A stretch of 64,000 nt of DNA from Glandiceps talaboti. Lineage: Eukaryota; Hemichordata; Enteropneusta; Spengelidae. The stretch lies in the NCBI RefSeq assembly GCF_964340395.1, contig NC_135556.1, positions 8,055,001-8,119,000 of the forward strand. The letters run 5' to 3'. Numbering within the stretch: the stretch's first letter is position 1; the number at the start of each line of letters is the position of its first letter. Below, piece by piece: positions 36,801 through 48,179 of the stretch. Below the pieces are notes generated by a model. It was not told where the DNA came from and made no database searches. It saw nothing but the letters and a program-made list of their open reading frames with translations. The position numbers were made by a program, and so were the translations under genes.

Positions 36801-39800
36801 CATTAAGTTCACTTTTCTTTCACTGCACGAGTTTATTATTTTGGATTACACAGTTAATTCATTCCTCTTTTTCGCGTTGATGAAAGTCTCAAAAGTGTCA
36901 TTGTGGTTACTTTTCAACACCTCACGGTCTAGCAACCAATCACTAAACACTAAAGCAAACAGAGTACACACAGAAACATTCTTGGTGTGAAACCAACCAT
37001 CGTCAAAATCAAAAGGTCAAAGGTTAAACTTTCATTATTAGTGGATGATTTTTCACGCCCTAGATACATGCTAAATGACAGTCCCCACAAACCAAAATTA
37101 CGACGTCGTGAAACCCAAAATTATTTTACTATTTTTAATTCAAAATCTTTACCCACCAAGGGATTGTTTTCCGAAGAAAAGTGCAGACGACTTTCCTATT
37201 TTGAGTATTGGAATGTTTGCATGTTTTCCCCATATGAAGAATGCCCTCTCTCCATTTCAGTAAAATGCTAGATACACTGTGTTGTACGAACACGTGGTTG
37301 CAGAGTTCCTTGGGGACTTGTCGGCGTTTTATCGACATGCTGACACTAATACTGGACGTGTGATATTCATACATGTAATATACCCACCCACCCCATACAT
37401 CGAATCGGGCATCGTGAGAAAATGTTTTTGGCGGGTGGTGCAGTGGTCATTGTGTAGTCTGTATACATTGTTCATTCTGTAACGTTTTTTTTTACATGCA
37501 CCGTTGTCTACATCGGGCGGATACGTAAAGAACAATGGCAGACTCTTCATAGCCGACATACCTTCCCTTTCATACAGCATTTACATTCTACAACAGGGGT
37601 ATTGAACGTCACATAATAAAGTTATATAATAACCATTGTCTGTTTACTTCAATTCACGCCGAAGGCGCGAAATGTCCATGACTCGTAGCAGGCATACCGT
37701 GTACGTACAGACGAATCAACTTCACCCACAGACGCATTTCATGTGTTTGAAATCGTTTGTTCTAAATTGGTGTGCATTAAATTCACATATACCTAAACGG
37801 AACTCATAGACCCCCCCCCCCCCCCCTTAACGAACGCGTAACGGGGTCTCTAGACATGGGCGATGCGTGGCGGCCAATTTAATTCCAAAACAAAAAGCTA
37901 TATATATCCCAATACAGTTATATGTAAATGCTTAGCACATTCATCGCATACCAAGGATAATCTTCTTCGAACTCACTAAACCAGAACAGGAAGTTATTCG
38001 CCAAGAATGTCGACAAATGCTTCAAATTTTCCACCCACAACGAGAATTGGTAATATTTAATTAACAATTTCGAGTTTTGACCAAAACTTCGGGTTTTTTT
38101 TTTTAATCGTGCCGTGCTTTGTGTACAATCTCGACAACTTGGACTAAGCTCAGGAGTGCAATAAATGTGTGAACTACTACACGTCCATCATTTTCCATAA
38201 ACAGCGAGTAAAAAACTCTTTTGTGTGGCTGCGATAATACACAACTGTTATTTCCAAATCAATACAAAATATTGACTCAGTGCGGACAATTTGTTCATAC
38301 AGATAAAACTATTTTTTTTTTCACTCGATGTGACCTAGCATAGAATCTTATTGGGTACCCTCGTGACCACGGACGCCATGTAATAAAATTGTCTTGAAGA
38401 ATATAGGGTAGATGTATCCAAGTACATCTCGTTACTTCTGTAGGAGACATTCCCTGCAATGGCTTATGGGTAGAACGCATGTAGATTTACCAAACCATGC
38501 AATGTTCTCCCGTGCAGTGTAGCAAACCAGCGCTGACTTTGATGGTTACGGTGGACACGACATGTTTAGTCTTTTTAGGTGTCACTATTCATTTTGATCC
38601 GAGCTGAAATTGCACAAACATAAACTCCCTTGAATGGGCACCACATTCACCGGGTGCCCTTTGCCCCTCTCACTTTTGTAGTTTATCAATGAAATTGAAT
38701 GCTTAAGTTTTGTGGTAGCGGTGAATTGAATTGAATTACTTTATTTGCCAGCAACACAATAATGCCATTGATTTCAACTCTGAATGTAAAAGTACCTGGG
38801 AAGCCGTTTCTTTCTCAAAACACGCCACTTTCCTATTCCTCAACTGTTGGAAAAGGGCCAAATATTCGAACTGTTTTACATGATGTGCCACATCACAACT
38901 TCAAATCGAATAACACGAGTGTTTACATTCACCCCGATAATATTACTAGAGAACGTAATGGTTTTGGGATAACGTGTAAAACAAATCAATGAATGAGATG
39001 AGCGGCGCTGTGTGATTGATCGTTCCCAGTGATTTCCCGCGCAGTTACGTCAAGCGAATTTACTAACGTGCGTGTACGTATATATTGATCGACAATTTTA
39101 CCTTATTCTGACGGTGTGCCTCTCCCGTGATCAGGTGGTTTTCTAGTATTTCTTCTCCCATGATGTATGGTAATGAAACGTTCTAAAATCTGGTTACTTT
39201 TTCCACACCGTATTTGAATATCTGGTCATGGAAGGTTTGCCATATGGAGTGTCCGCGTATTAGGGGAAAGGTAAACGTCACCACTTGTTTACACTTTGGA
39301 AATGAATGGATGGGCGAAATCATTCTGATGAGGGGTTGGAGGAGGAACACGCATGTACAGGGAGAAGGGGGCGCAACATTCGATATAGCTAGCCGTTGTG
39401 AGTCGTCACGTTGCCTGTGATGTGCACTACTGGTACTACAAGGTATGGCAATGATCAAATTGACGACATCCAAAACAGTTGCTGTGTATTATTGTGTGTT
39501 TTTCGTATTGAGTCAGTTGTATGTTTATGATTTGGGTTTCTGTTTATTAGTATTACATGATTACATGTGGGGATAGTGGAACAAGACAGTTACACCGCGT
39601 AGACCTGGTCAATAGTTCATTATAATATGTTTACAAATTACATGTACTTGTGTACAAGGAACAACAATGTGGAATAATAAAGTAATCGGTTATGATCGAC
39701 TGGGGTCATGGCGATCTCGCGTATTTACTGGGGTCATGGCGATCTCGCGTATGTATACAACGCTGGGGTGAGACACCCCCCCTCTCCCTCTCCCTCCCCC

Positions 39801-39803
39801 TCT

Positions 39804-39852
<49 letters not shown>

Positions 39853-41861
39853 GGTGATGGTGCAAAAGCAATAAATCAACTCGCTCATATTATACTGACT
39901 ATATTCTGACGTCCAGCGATCCTCATGGCTGAGAATGATATTGAGAGTGTGAAGATTAATTTAGTACAGCGTGGAGTCGTCTTCTACGTGTGTTGGGTTT
40001 CCTCAAATCCCAAAGCGCTTTTCTGCTCGCCGCCATGACTAGATCTATTCCAACAATCTCCCAAGTGAGATGCGAGATGGAGCACATAGGCGTCAAACGT
40101 GATCATTTTCCTAAGACTTACAATTCTGTCACTTCATTTTTTTTATTCTCAGATTTGGCAATAATATACAAAATTATTGAATGAACAGGATATAAACAAA
40201 AACAATCACGTAGATAAATAAATGGAAAAGAGGAAATACGAGACCTTCAGAATATAACCTCTGACCTACTTAGCCTGTAGGGAGAGTATACTGAAATTTG
40301 GCAAAATGCCAAAGTTGAAACGTCGTCATCCTTCTGATACGGGCATACTATTAATAGATAAAATGTTAAGCCTTTTCCTTCCCGAAAGATAAAAGAGAGA
40401 ATGACTAGACGATGTTGTACATCATAGAGATATAATTTTGTCTAATTATATGTGTATGCAAGCATAAACAGACGATTACACCTGATCTCCCCCTGTCTTC
40501 GTCTGGATATTACATGTGTGTTTACATTCCATTGCATGTCCCAGCTAGCTAGCCCAAACTCTGTCGACAGTCTGAGCGTATAGGATGTTTTTCATATTTT
40601 GGTCCATTGTTTACGTTTATGTTTTGATGCTGTCACATGAGCCGCTTTTTAATAATTTGGCGAGAAAAACCCTGTCAAAACGCCCACGTCATTTCTTTTT
40701 GTCAATATGTTTATAATTGTGTATTTCTCCACTATTGTGGTAATTTTTCGTGTTGTCTTTTACGTCCAGAGTAAGGAGTAAACTGGTGACATTTCTCGTG
40801 GAGAGTCACATTCTGCATCATTCTCTATATCAATCACGTTTTTTTTATGAATATACAATCATAGACAATATTCTTGGATGGGACTTGAGGCAGACAATAC
40901 TGGTTTATCGGTTTGACTAGATTGATATCCTCGTCAAAGCCAATAACAAATATTTCCTGGAATGACAACATATGGAATTTATTCCGAATTCTGGTATAGC
41001 TCTCTTCTTTACATGGTATCCAACTAGTCCAGTCTAAACTGGTGAAGGACTTGTACATGAGCCAAACACGTGCGTCAGCAATGTTTATTTACATACCCGC
41101 ATTGCTGCGTTCCGGTGTCTGATTGGTTAATCATATCATTACGTATGACACACGCCCACTTGTTGGGCGGTTCATGTGCTATGACTGACTTGAACTACTT
41201 ACATATGATAATTTGGGCATGGTCAAAGCATGGCGAGCAAATTTCAAGCTTTCGTGTGTAGATTTGCCGGATTTGTGTATACAAAGCTAAATTATCTATG
41301 AACGTCGTGGTTGCCCTGGTAAAGTTCGTTTAAATTTCGCTTGAAAGGGGTGTAAATGTTCTCAACACCACAACTGTCCTGTTATATTCAATTAAATCAA
41401 ATTGGTTCATTGTATTTGTGAACAATTGCCGACAATAAATGACTCAAAATTCACCCACCCGGCCGACATTGTATTTCTTATTACGTATATCGTCTGTGTA
41501 CTATTGAAAGTGAAGCATATGGAACAACGAACGGTTGAATTCTTTCATTTCGGTGACATTTTCGGCAACATATATGGTACACTGACTTCGAAGTCAAAAT
41601 CGTAACGTTTAGACTATTTGTGTAAAGGAGAGTGTTGTCAAATGTAAGAGTCACATGCAGCACGCGGATCCTGTTACAAGGATACCATCGATGGCGGGCA
41701 CATTCCACGCGGCACATCCAATTTCCAAATATTTTTCCCTTAAATGGCATATGGCGCTCAAGGAAAATGTATAGGGAAATAAACCAAGTACTTACTTTGT
41801 CGTTTTCGAGTTTCTTCACATCTACTGTTTCAAAATTGTTAAATTCAATCGTCTTCGTCAT
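27820..41861 (-). CDS. SLC6-family Na+/Cl- dependent transporter, glycine-transporter-like, complete, 14 exons
   Basis: Coding exons (- strand): 41861-41796, 35043-34836, 34009-33878, 33534-33294, 32501-32369, 31979-31845, 31512-31409, 31016-30892, 30502-30390, 30150-30010, 29628-29529, 29283-29165, 28815-28642, 27948-27820. They total 1920 nt (639 aa), are all GT..AG and in phase. Seen: cytosolic N terminus; TM1 [16 protein letters not shown] (72-86) with the Na+-site glycines; TM2 with [13 protein letters not shown]3 IYYN (150-153); extracellular loop 2 with a Cys pair (178, 187) and three N-glycosylation sequons (194, 201, 204); TM6 [12 protein letters not shown]7 [13 protein letters not shown]8 LGLGS; cytosolic tail with RLKNSIKP. 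Family knowledge: symport of an amino acid or amine with Na+ and Cl- at the plasma membrane. TM1-2 and TM8 most resemble GlyT1/GlyT2. N322 replaces the Trp usual in GlyT TM6, so the substrate is unproven. The ATG chosen is the first in frame (ACAACAATGA). Confidence 0.95.
28994..29076 (-). other. Possible cryptic or relict exon in SLC6 intron 12
   Basis: On the - strand an acceptor-like TCTTTGCCCAG is followed by an open stretch encoding [17 protein letters not shown] and a donor-like CCAAG|GTATAA. The start TTTGCTTTGATCTTCT resembles the beginning of exon 13 (TTTGTCCTGATCTTCT, 14/16). If read through without the donor, the frame stays open to a stop at about 28,900. At 83 nt it would shift the frame if inserted before exon 13. 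No other evidence of use. Confidence 0.3.
33031..33197. mobile_element. hAT-type MITE with intact target-site duplication in SLC6 intron 4
   Basis: Left end CAGTGTTTTTGCTAAGG, right end complement CAGTGTTTTATTTAAGG: 14 of 17 terminal bases pair, including the outer nine. It is flanked on both sides by TAGAC (33,026-33,030 and 33,198-33,202). Inside are two copies of GGGAACCCCGGTAA. The 167-bp element is too short to code and ends about 100 bp from the exon 4 donor. CAGTG termini are typical of hAT elements, which usually make 8-bp (some 5-bp) duplications. Confidence 0.8.
34182..34197 (-). promoter_or_regulatory. CTCF-like core motif in SLC6 intron 2
   Basis: The - strand reads ATAGAGGGCGCTATT, matching the right two thirds of the CTCF core (YAGRKGGCRSY) exactly. 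The left part differs. Motif match only. Confidence 0.2.
36458..36790 (+). CDS. Candidate first exon of a small secreted protein (opposite strand, inside SLC6 intron 1)
   Basis: Seen: ATG at 36,458, a basic start ([11 protein letters not shown]), a hydrophobic stretch [10 protein letters not shown] and then polar sequence after VAVTST. This is the layout of a signal peptide with cleavage near residue 30. The rest has a hydrophilic, helix-like part ([15 protein letters not shown]) and one close Cys pair, CHENNIC. The frame reaches AAG CAG|GTCACC at 36,790/36,791, a weak donor. The uninterrupted ORF ends at 36,880. Codon use in the first 50 codons is GC-richer than the flanks. A second + strand ORF (36,987-37,271) with three Cys and an RRR site follows but may be chance. 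I recognise no family. It could equally be a fortuitous ORF. Confidence 0.28.
37810..37827. repeat. Poly(C) run
   Basis: Homopolymer of about 17-18 C, in intron 1 of the transporter gene. Confidence 0.9.
39700..39752. repeat. 28-bp direct duplication
   Basis: CTGGGGTCATGGCGATCTCG plus CGTAT occurs at 39,700 and again at 39,728. Confidence 0.9.
39775..39850. repeat. (CTCTCC)n / (TC)n microsatellite
   Basis: Pyrimidine-only tract of about 75 bp. The purine strand gives an RE-repeat ORF that is not a gene. Confidence 0.95.
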
Positions 41862-44800
41862 TGTTGTCACGGAGAAAAACGCCGGCAATGTTGTTGTATT
41901 GAGAGTATACACTAATATGCCTCAACGCGGGAAATAGCAACCACAACAAAGTGGCTAGTGCATTTGCAAGCTAAATGAGGAAGGTAATTTGTGTAGACAA
42001 AAGTACTGTGATCTGATTGGCTGGTGATGTCACTGAGAGGCCAGTCATCAATCAATGTCATAGGCATATTTTAGCGCCCTTGTGTACATTTCACGAGTGC
42101 GCAGTTGAATATGGGCTATAGCCCCGCCTTCTATCCGTGACGTAACAACTAGTAGGGTTGCCTCGGAAACTAGCGGGAAAGGTGTGAATACTGTAATGTT
42201 GTCTTTGCCTGCCGTCATTTTTATTGAAAAGTGTAAATTTTACTTTGCTGTTTCAGTGCTACACAGGACTGTACGCTTGGTTGGTAACAGTGTTTAGTAC
42301 AGAAACCGTGAATTGAAGTGTGTGTATTGTTCATAATATTGTACGTTGCGTATTTGCAGTGTTGTATTGTCGTGTCGATTGATTAATACCAAGAACATCG
42401 ACTTTTGACATAGGCTGTGCGTGGAAGTAGGTTCAGTATTCAACATTTCGTGTATTTTCTCTTCCTAGTTGACAACGGCAAATGTTGAAGCGAGCAAGCG
42501 TTGTGCGAATTGTTTGGATTTAGGTGTGGTTGACGTTGCGGAGCGTAATCATGTAACTAACTGTTTTCTTTCATTGCAATATGTGGGCACAGGTAGACAA
42601 AAAAACCATTGTCTGAGCTGAATTAACAAAGGCGATCGATTCTTTTGAACTTCAATATTCCCGCCACTCGTTTCTTGTACTGTACATGTAGCGGGTGAAT
42701 CAAGTCGAGTCGACATGTCATTCATAAATGGGGTCGTGATCAGTCAGCGAAAGCGTGATCATCGTCGTAACTAATTAATCAAATTAGCATATTTTGAAAA
42801 TTAATATGTGTAGGCTGTAACGTGACGTTTGCACGTGAATTGTATTTGTTATTATTTTTATATGTATTATAACCGTGTGCAAACTGTCGGGTTTAATTCT
42901 ATTAAAATTAACCTCTACACGTTTTGGTTGGTAACTCAAAAATGGTAAATCCTGTTTGAGCTTTCGTAGAATTATAAATTTTCCAGAGTGTATTTTGGGT
43001 GTATACAATATACTTGCGTAGAACCTTATCGGTTCATCGATGGCTCGCTAGACCGGTCACCGGCCAGTTTAACGTTATTTGGGGGGATCCGAAGTTGCAA
43101 GTCACGGTCTAGTAATGCGGATGTCAGCTTACACTAAACTTCCATACTGTATACTGCATACTGCTGTACAAGCGCGCACATGTCAAGTCGATTGCTAAAC
43201 ATGAACGGATTATGTGACAGGCCAACGATTCCGACTTAGGTCATAATTTGCTTCGGAATCTCTCCGATATGATTATAGTCGTAGTCTGATATCATAATAC
43301 GTTTCGAATCAGTATGTACGGATGGTGCTTCGCTTTCAAAATTCACCATTGCACATACATTTTATAAACGACAAGTCATATGACCTACTTTCACTGACCC
43401 ATACACCTCGAAAAAATTAGAAAATATATACACTATTTTTTACATAGCAATATTTTGCTCTCTTTTTTCATAAATCAGTCTTCATTGCACCATGACTGTA
43501 CTGACTCCAAAGAGTGGTTCGTACCGTGGTGAGAAACATGTATAAAGCGTTCACTGACAGTGTTTTAGCGACTGGTTTTCTAGTATTTGTAAATACAACA
43601 TACCACAGGTCAGCCTATGCTATGTGTACGTACATGACTCATGGTTGAAACTAAGGCGGTAACAAAGCTATTTTGCCTTTCCGACTAAAAAAAAAATATT
43701 TATCAGGTCAACTACGTAAGCTTATACGAAGCAATTAACTTTTGATATGGATGCCAGTATGTCATGATATTGAACAAACGTATCAAAACGCCAAACTTTT
43801 ATAATATTTTTTTTTGTTTGCTTTTTTTTCTACGACCACGTGGCATTGGTGTCAAACCCAATAATGGAATTTCCATTCTTGGCCTCAACTCGTGACTGTA
43901 CGTCATGAATGGACGCGTTACGTAACTAAACCAGTACAAGGACAAATCCATACAAACCCTTTCATCACCATTTTTACACTCCAGTGCTTCATTTCAGTTT
44001 TCAACATAGATGATTATTACAATAGATCATTCATTTCAAAATGATATCTCCTCAAATTCACTTCTCATCTCCTTATAAAATTACTCGTTTTGATTGAATC
44101 AGAAATAACATAACAATTATTAGATTTTTTTGTAGTGAGGAAATATACCGTATTCTTTCCTCGGCCTTGGTCCGGGCAAGGATTAAAATAGAGAGATAAT
44201 ATATCCATGCATGGTTCAAATTATGCATTGTTGAGATTATAAGCATAGCAGTGATTCAAGGTTTACCTATGAGCTCCCTCAACCCCCAACCCAACCAGCC
44301 TGGACCAAATCAATCCCGAGATAGTTATCGTCTTTCCAAGTGCACTGGGAGAGTATGTGACTCAGGTGAACCATGACCAAACACACAATAAATTATGTGG
44401 GAACTGAGCAGGCCTGATAAGTGTACCGCTTAGCCCCATAGATTTGGTTATTCGGCTTAATAAACAAAGTCCTTCTGAAAAACCAATTTGTTGTAGCTTG
44501 GGATAGGCGTTTGTGTTTCTCGTGCCGAAGAAATACGTTGAGTTCGCCACCAATGCAGACTAACATTTTGTATTCGATGACTCAACAGAATCTCGAGAGA
44601 TCACCAACTTTCCTGCCAGGTCATGACATGAAACCTTCTTTTAGTCATAAAGTAAACACCATTGTTTACTTTCTCACCGAGTGTCACAGAAAGGCAAATA
44701 AAAAACCATTCAACCCAAAAAAGTGAAGCTTGATATGACAACTACTTAAATGCCATGGACACAGTGATATTTTAAAACCTCACACCACTAGTAGTATAGG

Positions 44801-45700
44801 GAAACTTATCAGAGGGTTTGGGCCAACAGATAACCATGTAAACATGCTTCCGATAAACCTGGCCCTAGCACGTGTACCCTGTGACCCCTCAAACGACACT
44901 TTTTTTCCTACCCCAATCCTTAGATGGAGAACTAAACTTAAGATTTCATTACAACTCTCCGTTAGAAGCCATCGAACTAGTCTTGAGTTATGTGAGAAAA
45001 CACACCAACAATGCTATTTACTGGAACCAATCCACGGTTTGCCAAATGTTTTGTATAATTTTACCCTGAAGAATAGAGGAGATCTAAAGTACATACTGTG
45101 CAGTAATGCAACAATTCGTCAAGTCATTCTTGTTCATTTCCTCTGTTTATTTGTTTGTTAACCTTCCGTGTGTAGTGTACTGAGCGTCAGACTGCCATTT
45201 CAGTAATATTTGTTAGTTAGTTTTTTTTATGATTTTAATTATTCCGCGCGTAAATTACTAAGAATTCTTTTATAATTGACTGTAACCTTGGCAGTATCGT
45301 TCAACATCTATTTCCCGCCAATCAATCAATCAACCAACCAACCAACCAACAATACCATAGTTTGGTCGCCAACATGCTCCTAGCACCTCCTCTGTACATG
45401 AAAGTCTCCTATGCTGAAATGAAGGAAGTACGCCCCCCCCCCCCCAGTCTGATATTATTAATGGGGTGGAGATTACATCAATATTTACAACATACCTTTA
45501 TCTATTTCAGTGATTATCATTGTTAACAATAATAATAAAGCGGATGGGAGATTTGAAACCAAAGAAATTAAACAAAAAGTAATCACAAACATTCCAACAG
45601 TAATATGTAAATTTTCGTATTCATGTATCGATTTATGAATAGCAGTATTGTCTATCGCTAGATGTATGATGAATAAATGAAAATATGGCACACCAAACTT
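41862..45700. other. 5' flank of the SLC6 gene and intergenic sequence
   Basis: Presumed promoter of the - strand transporter lies just above 41,861. At about 42,120-42,185 there is a GC-richer patch with CCCCGCCT and an E2F-like AGCGGGAAA, which may belong to a promoter. Beyond that no gene is seen. Short repeats at 45,323-45,351 (CAAC/CAAT) and a C-run at 45,433-45,446. Confidence 0.4.
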
Positions 45701-45706
45701 TCACAG

Positions 45707-45762
45707 TCTGTAGATCACTGCTGTTAGAACATGTTCTGTAGATCACTGCTGTTAGAACATGT
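45707..45762. repeat. 28-bp direct duplication
   Basis: TCTGTAGATCACTGCTGTTA plus GAACATGT at 45,707 and 45,735, directly before a copy of the GTCGTAAACC dispersed repeat. Confidence 0.9.
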
Positions 45763-45776
45763 TGCAGACAGTCCAT

Positions 45777-45865
45777 CGTCGTAAACCACAGCCTCTTTTA
45801 CGGCACGTCCAGGACAATGTTGCGGAAGGAGTAAGAGCTCTGGTTTGCGAGAATAAGACAGTCTA
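45777..45865 (+). repeat. Dispersed repeat (GTCGTAAACC family), copy 1
   Basis: CGTCGTAAACCACAGCCTCT, then TTTACGGCACGTCCAGGACA and GAGCTCTGGTTTGCGAGAAT. It shares the same block order with 53,173 and 60,921. Non-coding, type unknown (SINE or MITE). Confidence 0.7.
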
Positions 45866-46090
45866 GAGTAAAAACTACTTTAAATCGGAATGTGTGTTAC
45901 TTATTATCTATAAAAGTACATGTGACATTTAAAACACCCATTTGGATTTTTAAAACTGCATCGAGGAATGTTTCTATTTATAACAAGACGTGCATTCTGG
46001 ATCTTTCAAGCTATAGCACACTACATAGAGAGTAATGATATGTTACAATGAATCGCTGCTGACGTTTTTGATAATACTGTCAATAGTGGC

Positions 46091-46091
46091 G

Positions 46092-46147
<56 letters not shown>

Positions 46148-46158
46148 GGTGGTGGTGG

Positions 46159-46222
<64 letters not shown>

Positions 46223-46290
46223 AATCGTGATGATGATCATGATCATGATGAGGAGGAGGAGGAGAGGAGGAGAAGGAGGAGGAGGAGGAC

Positions 46291-46340
<50 letters not shown>
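46091..46340. repeat. Composite trinucleotide array (GTT)n(GGT)n(GAT)n(GAG)n(GAT)n
   Basis: Successive trinucleotide blocks each differ from the next by one base. Runs of poly-Leu, Val, Met, Asn or His in every frame are artefacts. Confidence 0.95.
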
Positions 46341-46341
<1 letters not shown>

Positions 46342-47018
46342 TCAATAACGATGTGTAGGATGTCCAGTCTTTTCGAATTATCAGTTATTCAATCAATTCA
46401 ATACATCTGCGAATATCACCAGCGTTCACACAACTCTATTTTAAGCCATATACACAGAATTGCAGCAGCATTAGATCAACCGCTCAGACGAAAGGGAGAT
46501 GTCATCATGAATGCTTCATATAGATACAATTTTCAATAAAACCGGACGGAAACGTTTACATAAGACAAATATTGAAATCAAAGTTCCTAAAAATAACTAT
46601 GCCTTTTATATTATCTATTAAATACATAAATCAATTACATACATAATGCAAATGAACACAGACAATACAATTCAAATTTTAAGATCACATTTAAAAGCAT
46701 GTTTGGATCGCCAGGCAGACTCGTTGACTGTCGTGATTTGTACCCAATGTGCACATCAAAACCTCATAAATTGCATACTTAACCAGACGAGACACGATAC
46801 TCGGTTACCATAGTTACCGATAAAACCAAATACGTCAATGTTTATTTATGAGGCCATTGAAACATTGCTTTAGTTTTAGTTTTGAAATAGTGAATAGTTA
46901 TTATACTTGATTTTGTGCCAGTGTGACCTGTCGTTTCCGTTTTAAGCGTCATCAACTCTACCATTTTCCGACCATTACGGTTATCCTTCCCTCTGAGTCT
47001 TCATTGTCAGTGTTGCTA

Positions 47019-47311
47019 TCACCACCACCACCACCACCACCACCACCACCACCACCACCCCCACCACCACCACCACCACCACCACTACTACCATCATCAT
47101 CACCACCACCACCACCACCATCATCATCACCACCACCACCACCACCACCACCACCATCTTCACCACCACCACCACCACCACTACTACCACCACCATCACC
47201 ACCATCACCACCACCACCACCACTACTACCATCATCATCATCATCATCACCACCATCACCACCACCACCATCATCATCACCACCACCATCACCACCACCA
47301 CCACCATCACC

Positions 47312-47345
<34 letters not shown>

Positions 47346-47346
47346 C
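47019..47346. repeat. (CAC)n/(CAT)n trinucleotide array
   Basis: More than 100 CAC or CAT triplets with occasional CTA. It is the source of a 155-aa poly-Pro/Ser ORF on + and Gly/Asp or Val/Met ORFs on -. A smaller block follows at 47,419-47,470. Confidence 0.95.
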
Positions 47347-47425
47347 CTTTTAAGGAACATTTATTCATGTTCAAACCCTATTACAATTAGAAAACTAAAA
47401 GAATACATCATCTGACATCATCACC

Positions 47426-47470
<45 letters not shown>

Positions 47471-47719
47471 GCTCCCACTATCACCATCACTATCTACATC
47501 AACAATAACATAAACATTTGTTTCTCTGTTCAAAGTTTCGTTTAACCTACTAACAAAGTGACTCCCTGGTGAATTAGCATTTATTACATTTTCATATGTA
47601 TCAGACTGCGGTCAAGGTCAGTCCCTATTTGTGTATTCAGTATCAGTTTTGATGTTTGTACATGAATTGTTTAAAGTGTAATGTGAGCGTTTGAACTAAA
47701 GTTTGTGATTGACAATGTG

Positions 47720-47960
47720 TTTATTTTTTTTGAATTGAATTGTCATTGTTTCCTATAGAAAATTTGTGTTTTTGAAAAGTTAGAAAATGGGTCAATTTTT
47801 TTATCCTACGGCTTGTTGTGAGCTTGGTGTTAGTGTTGCATTTTATCTCAGACATTGCAGTTACTTTTATGTACGTTTTGTTGTATCTCTTAGAATTATA
47901 CACCTGATGAAGAGCCAGTCTGAGCTCAAAATGTAGTGGAATAAAGAAGTTTAAATAAAT
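47720..47960 (+). mobile_element. Possible Penelope-like element terminal remnant
   Basis: Contains ACCTGATGAAGAGCCAGTCT then GAGCTCAAAATGT (47,902-47,935). The CTGATGA..stem..(G)AAA arrangement resembles the hammerhead-like terminal motif of Penelope-like retroelements. No reverse transcriptase or GIY-YIG sequence is visible beside it. Confidence 0.3.
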
Positions 47961-47993
47961 TGATGATGTCTGGTCTTTCCTGTTCTTAAATTT

Positions 47994-48179
47994 ATGGATA
48001 TGCCAAGACACCATCTCGACAAGTCGGCATACCCTGGTCTCTATACCCGCGGATACGAGCCAGCGTATGTCAATGGCTCAAGAGAGCGACATGTACAAGC
48101 CAGATACGAAAATCACGTTGTCAGTTATACGGTACTTGAGGAAACAAAAGTATGTCAAGTCGTAATAAACATTGAATAG
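47994..48179 (+). other. Unassigned small ORF of GC-richer composition
   Basis: 61 codons from ATG to TAG beginning MDMPRHHLDKSAYPGLYTRG. Composition differs from the AT-rich flanks and it lies directly after the Penelope-like remnant. No family recognised and no splice sites defining it. Confidence 0.15.

Larger units (their letters stand above)
35044..41795 (-). other. Intron 1 of the SLC6 transporter (6.8 kb)
   Basis: Separates the 22-codon N-terminal exon from the exon with TM1. It holds a + strand ORF with signal-peptide features (36,458-36,790), a C-run (about 37,810-37,827), a 28-bp direct repeat (39,700-39,752), a CT-rich microsatellite (39,775-39,850) and a short LINE-tail-like piece near 38,720-38,760. 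Confidence 0.85.

Noticed and set aside
41862-41912. Longer N terminus for the transporter
   Set aside because: The extension has no ATG (it begins GTG), and the ATG at 41,861 with A at -3 is the first in frame.
44844-45161. 105-codon + strand ORF with an overlapping 65-codon ORF
   Set aside because: Two different open frames over the same bases, no recognised family, and no splice signals.
46923-47390. 155-aa proline/serine-rich + strand ORF and 121-138-aa - strand ORFs
   Set aside because: They are translations of the (CAC)n/(CAT)n array in different frames. There is no non-repeat coding sequence or splice support.
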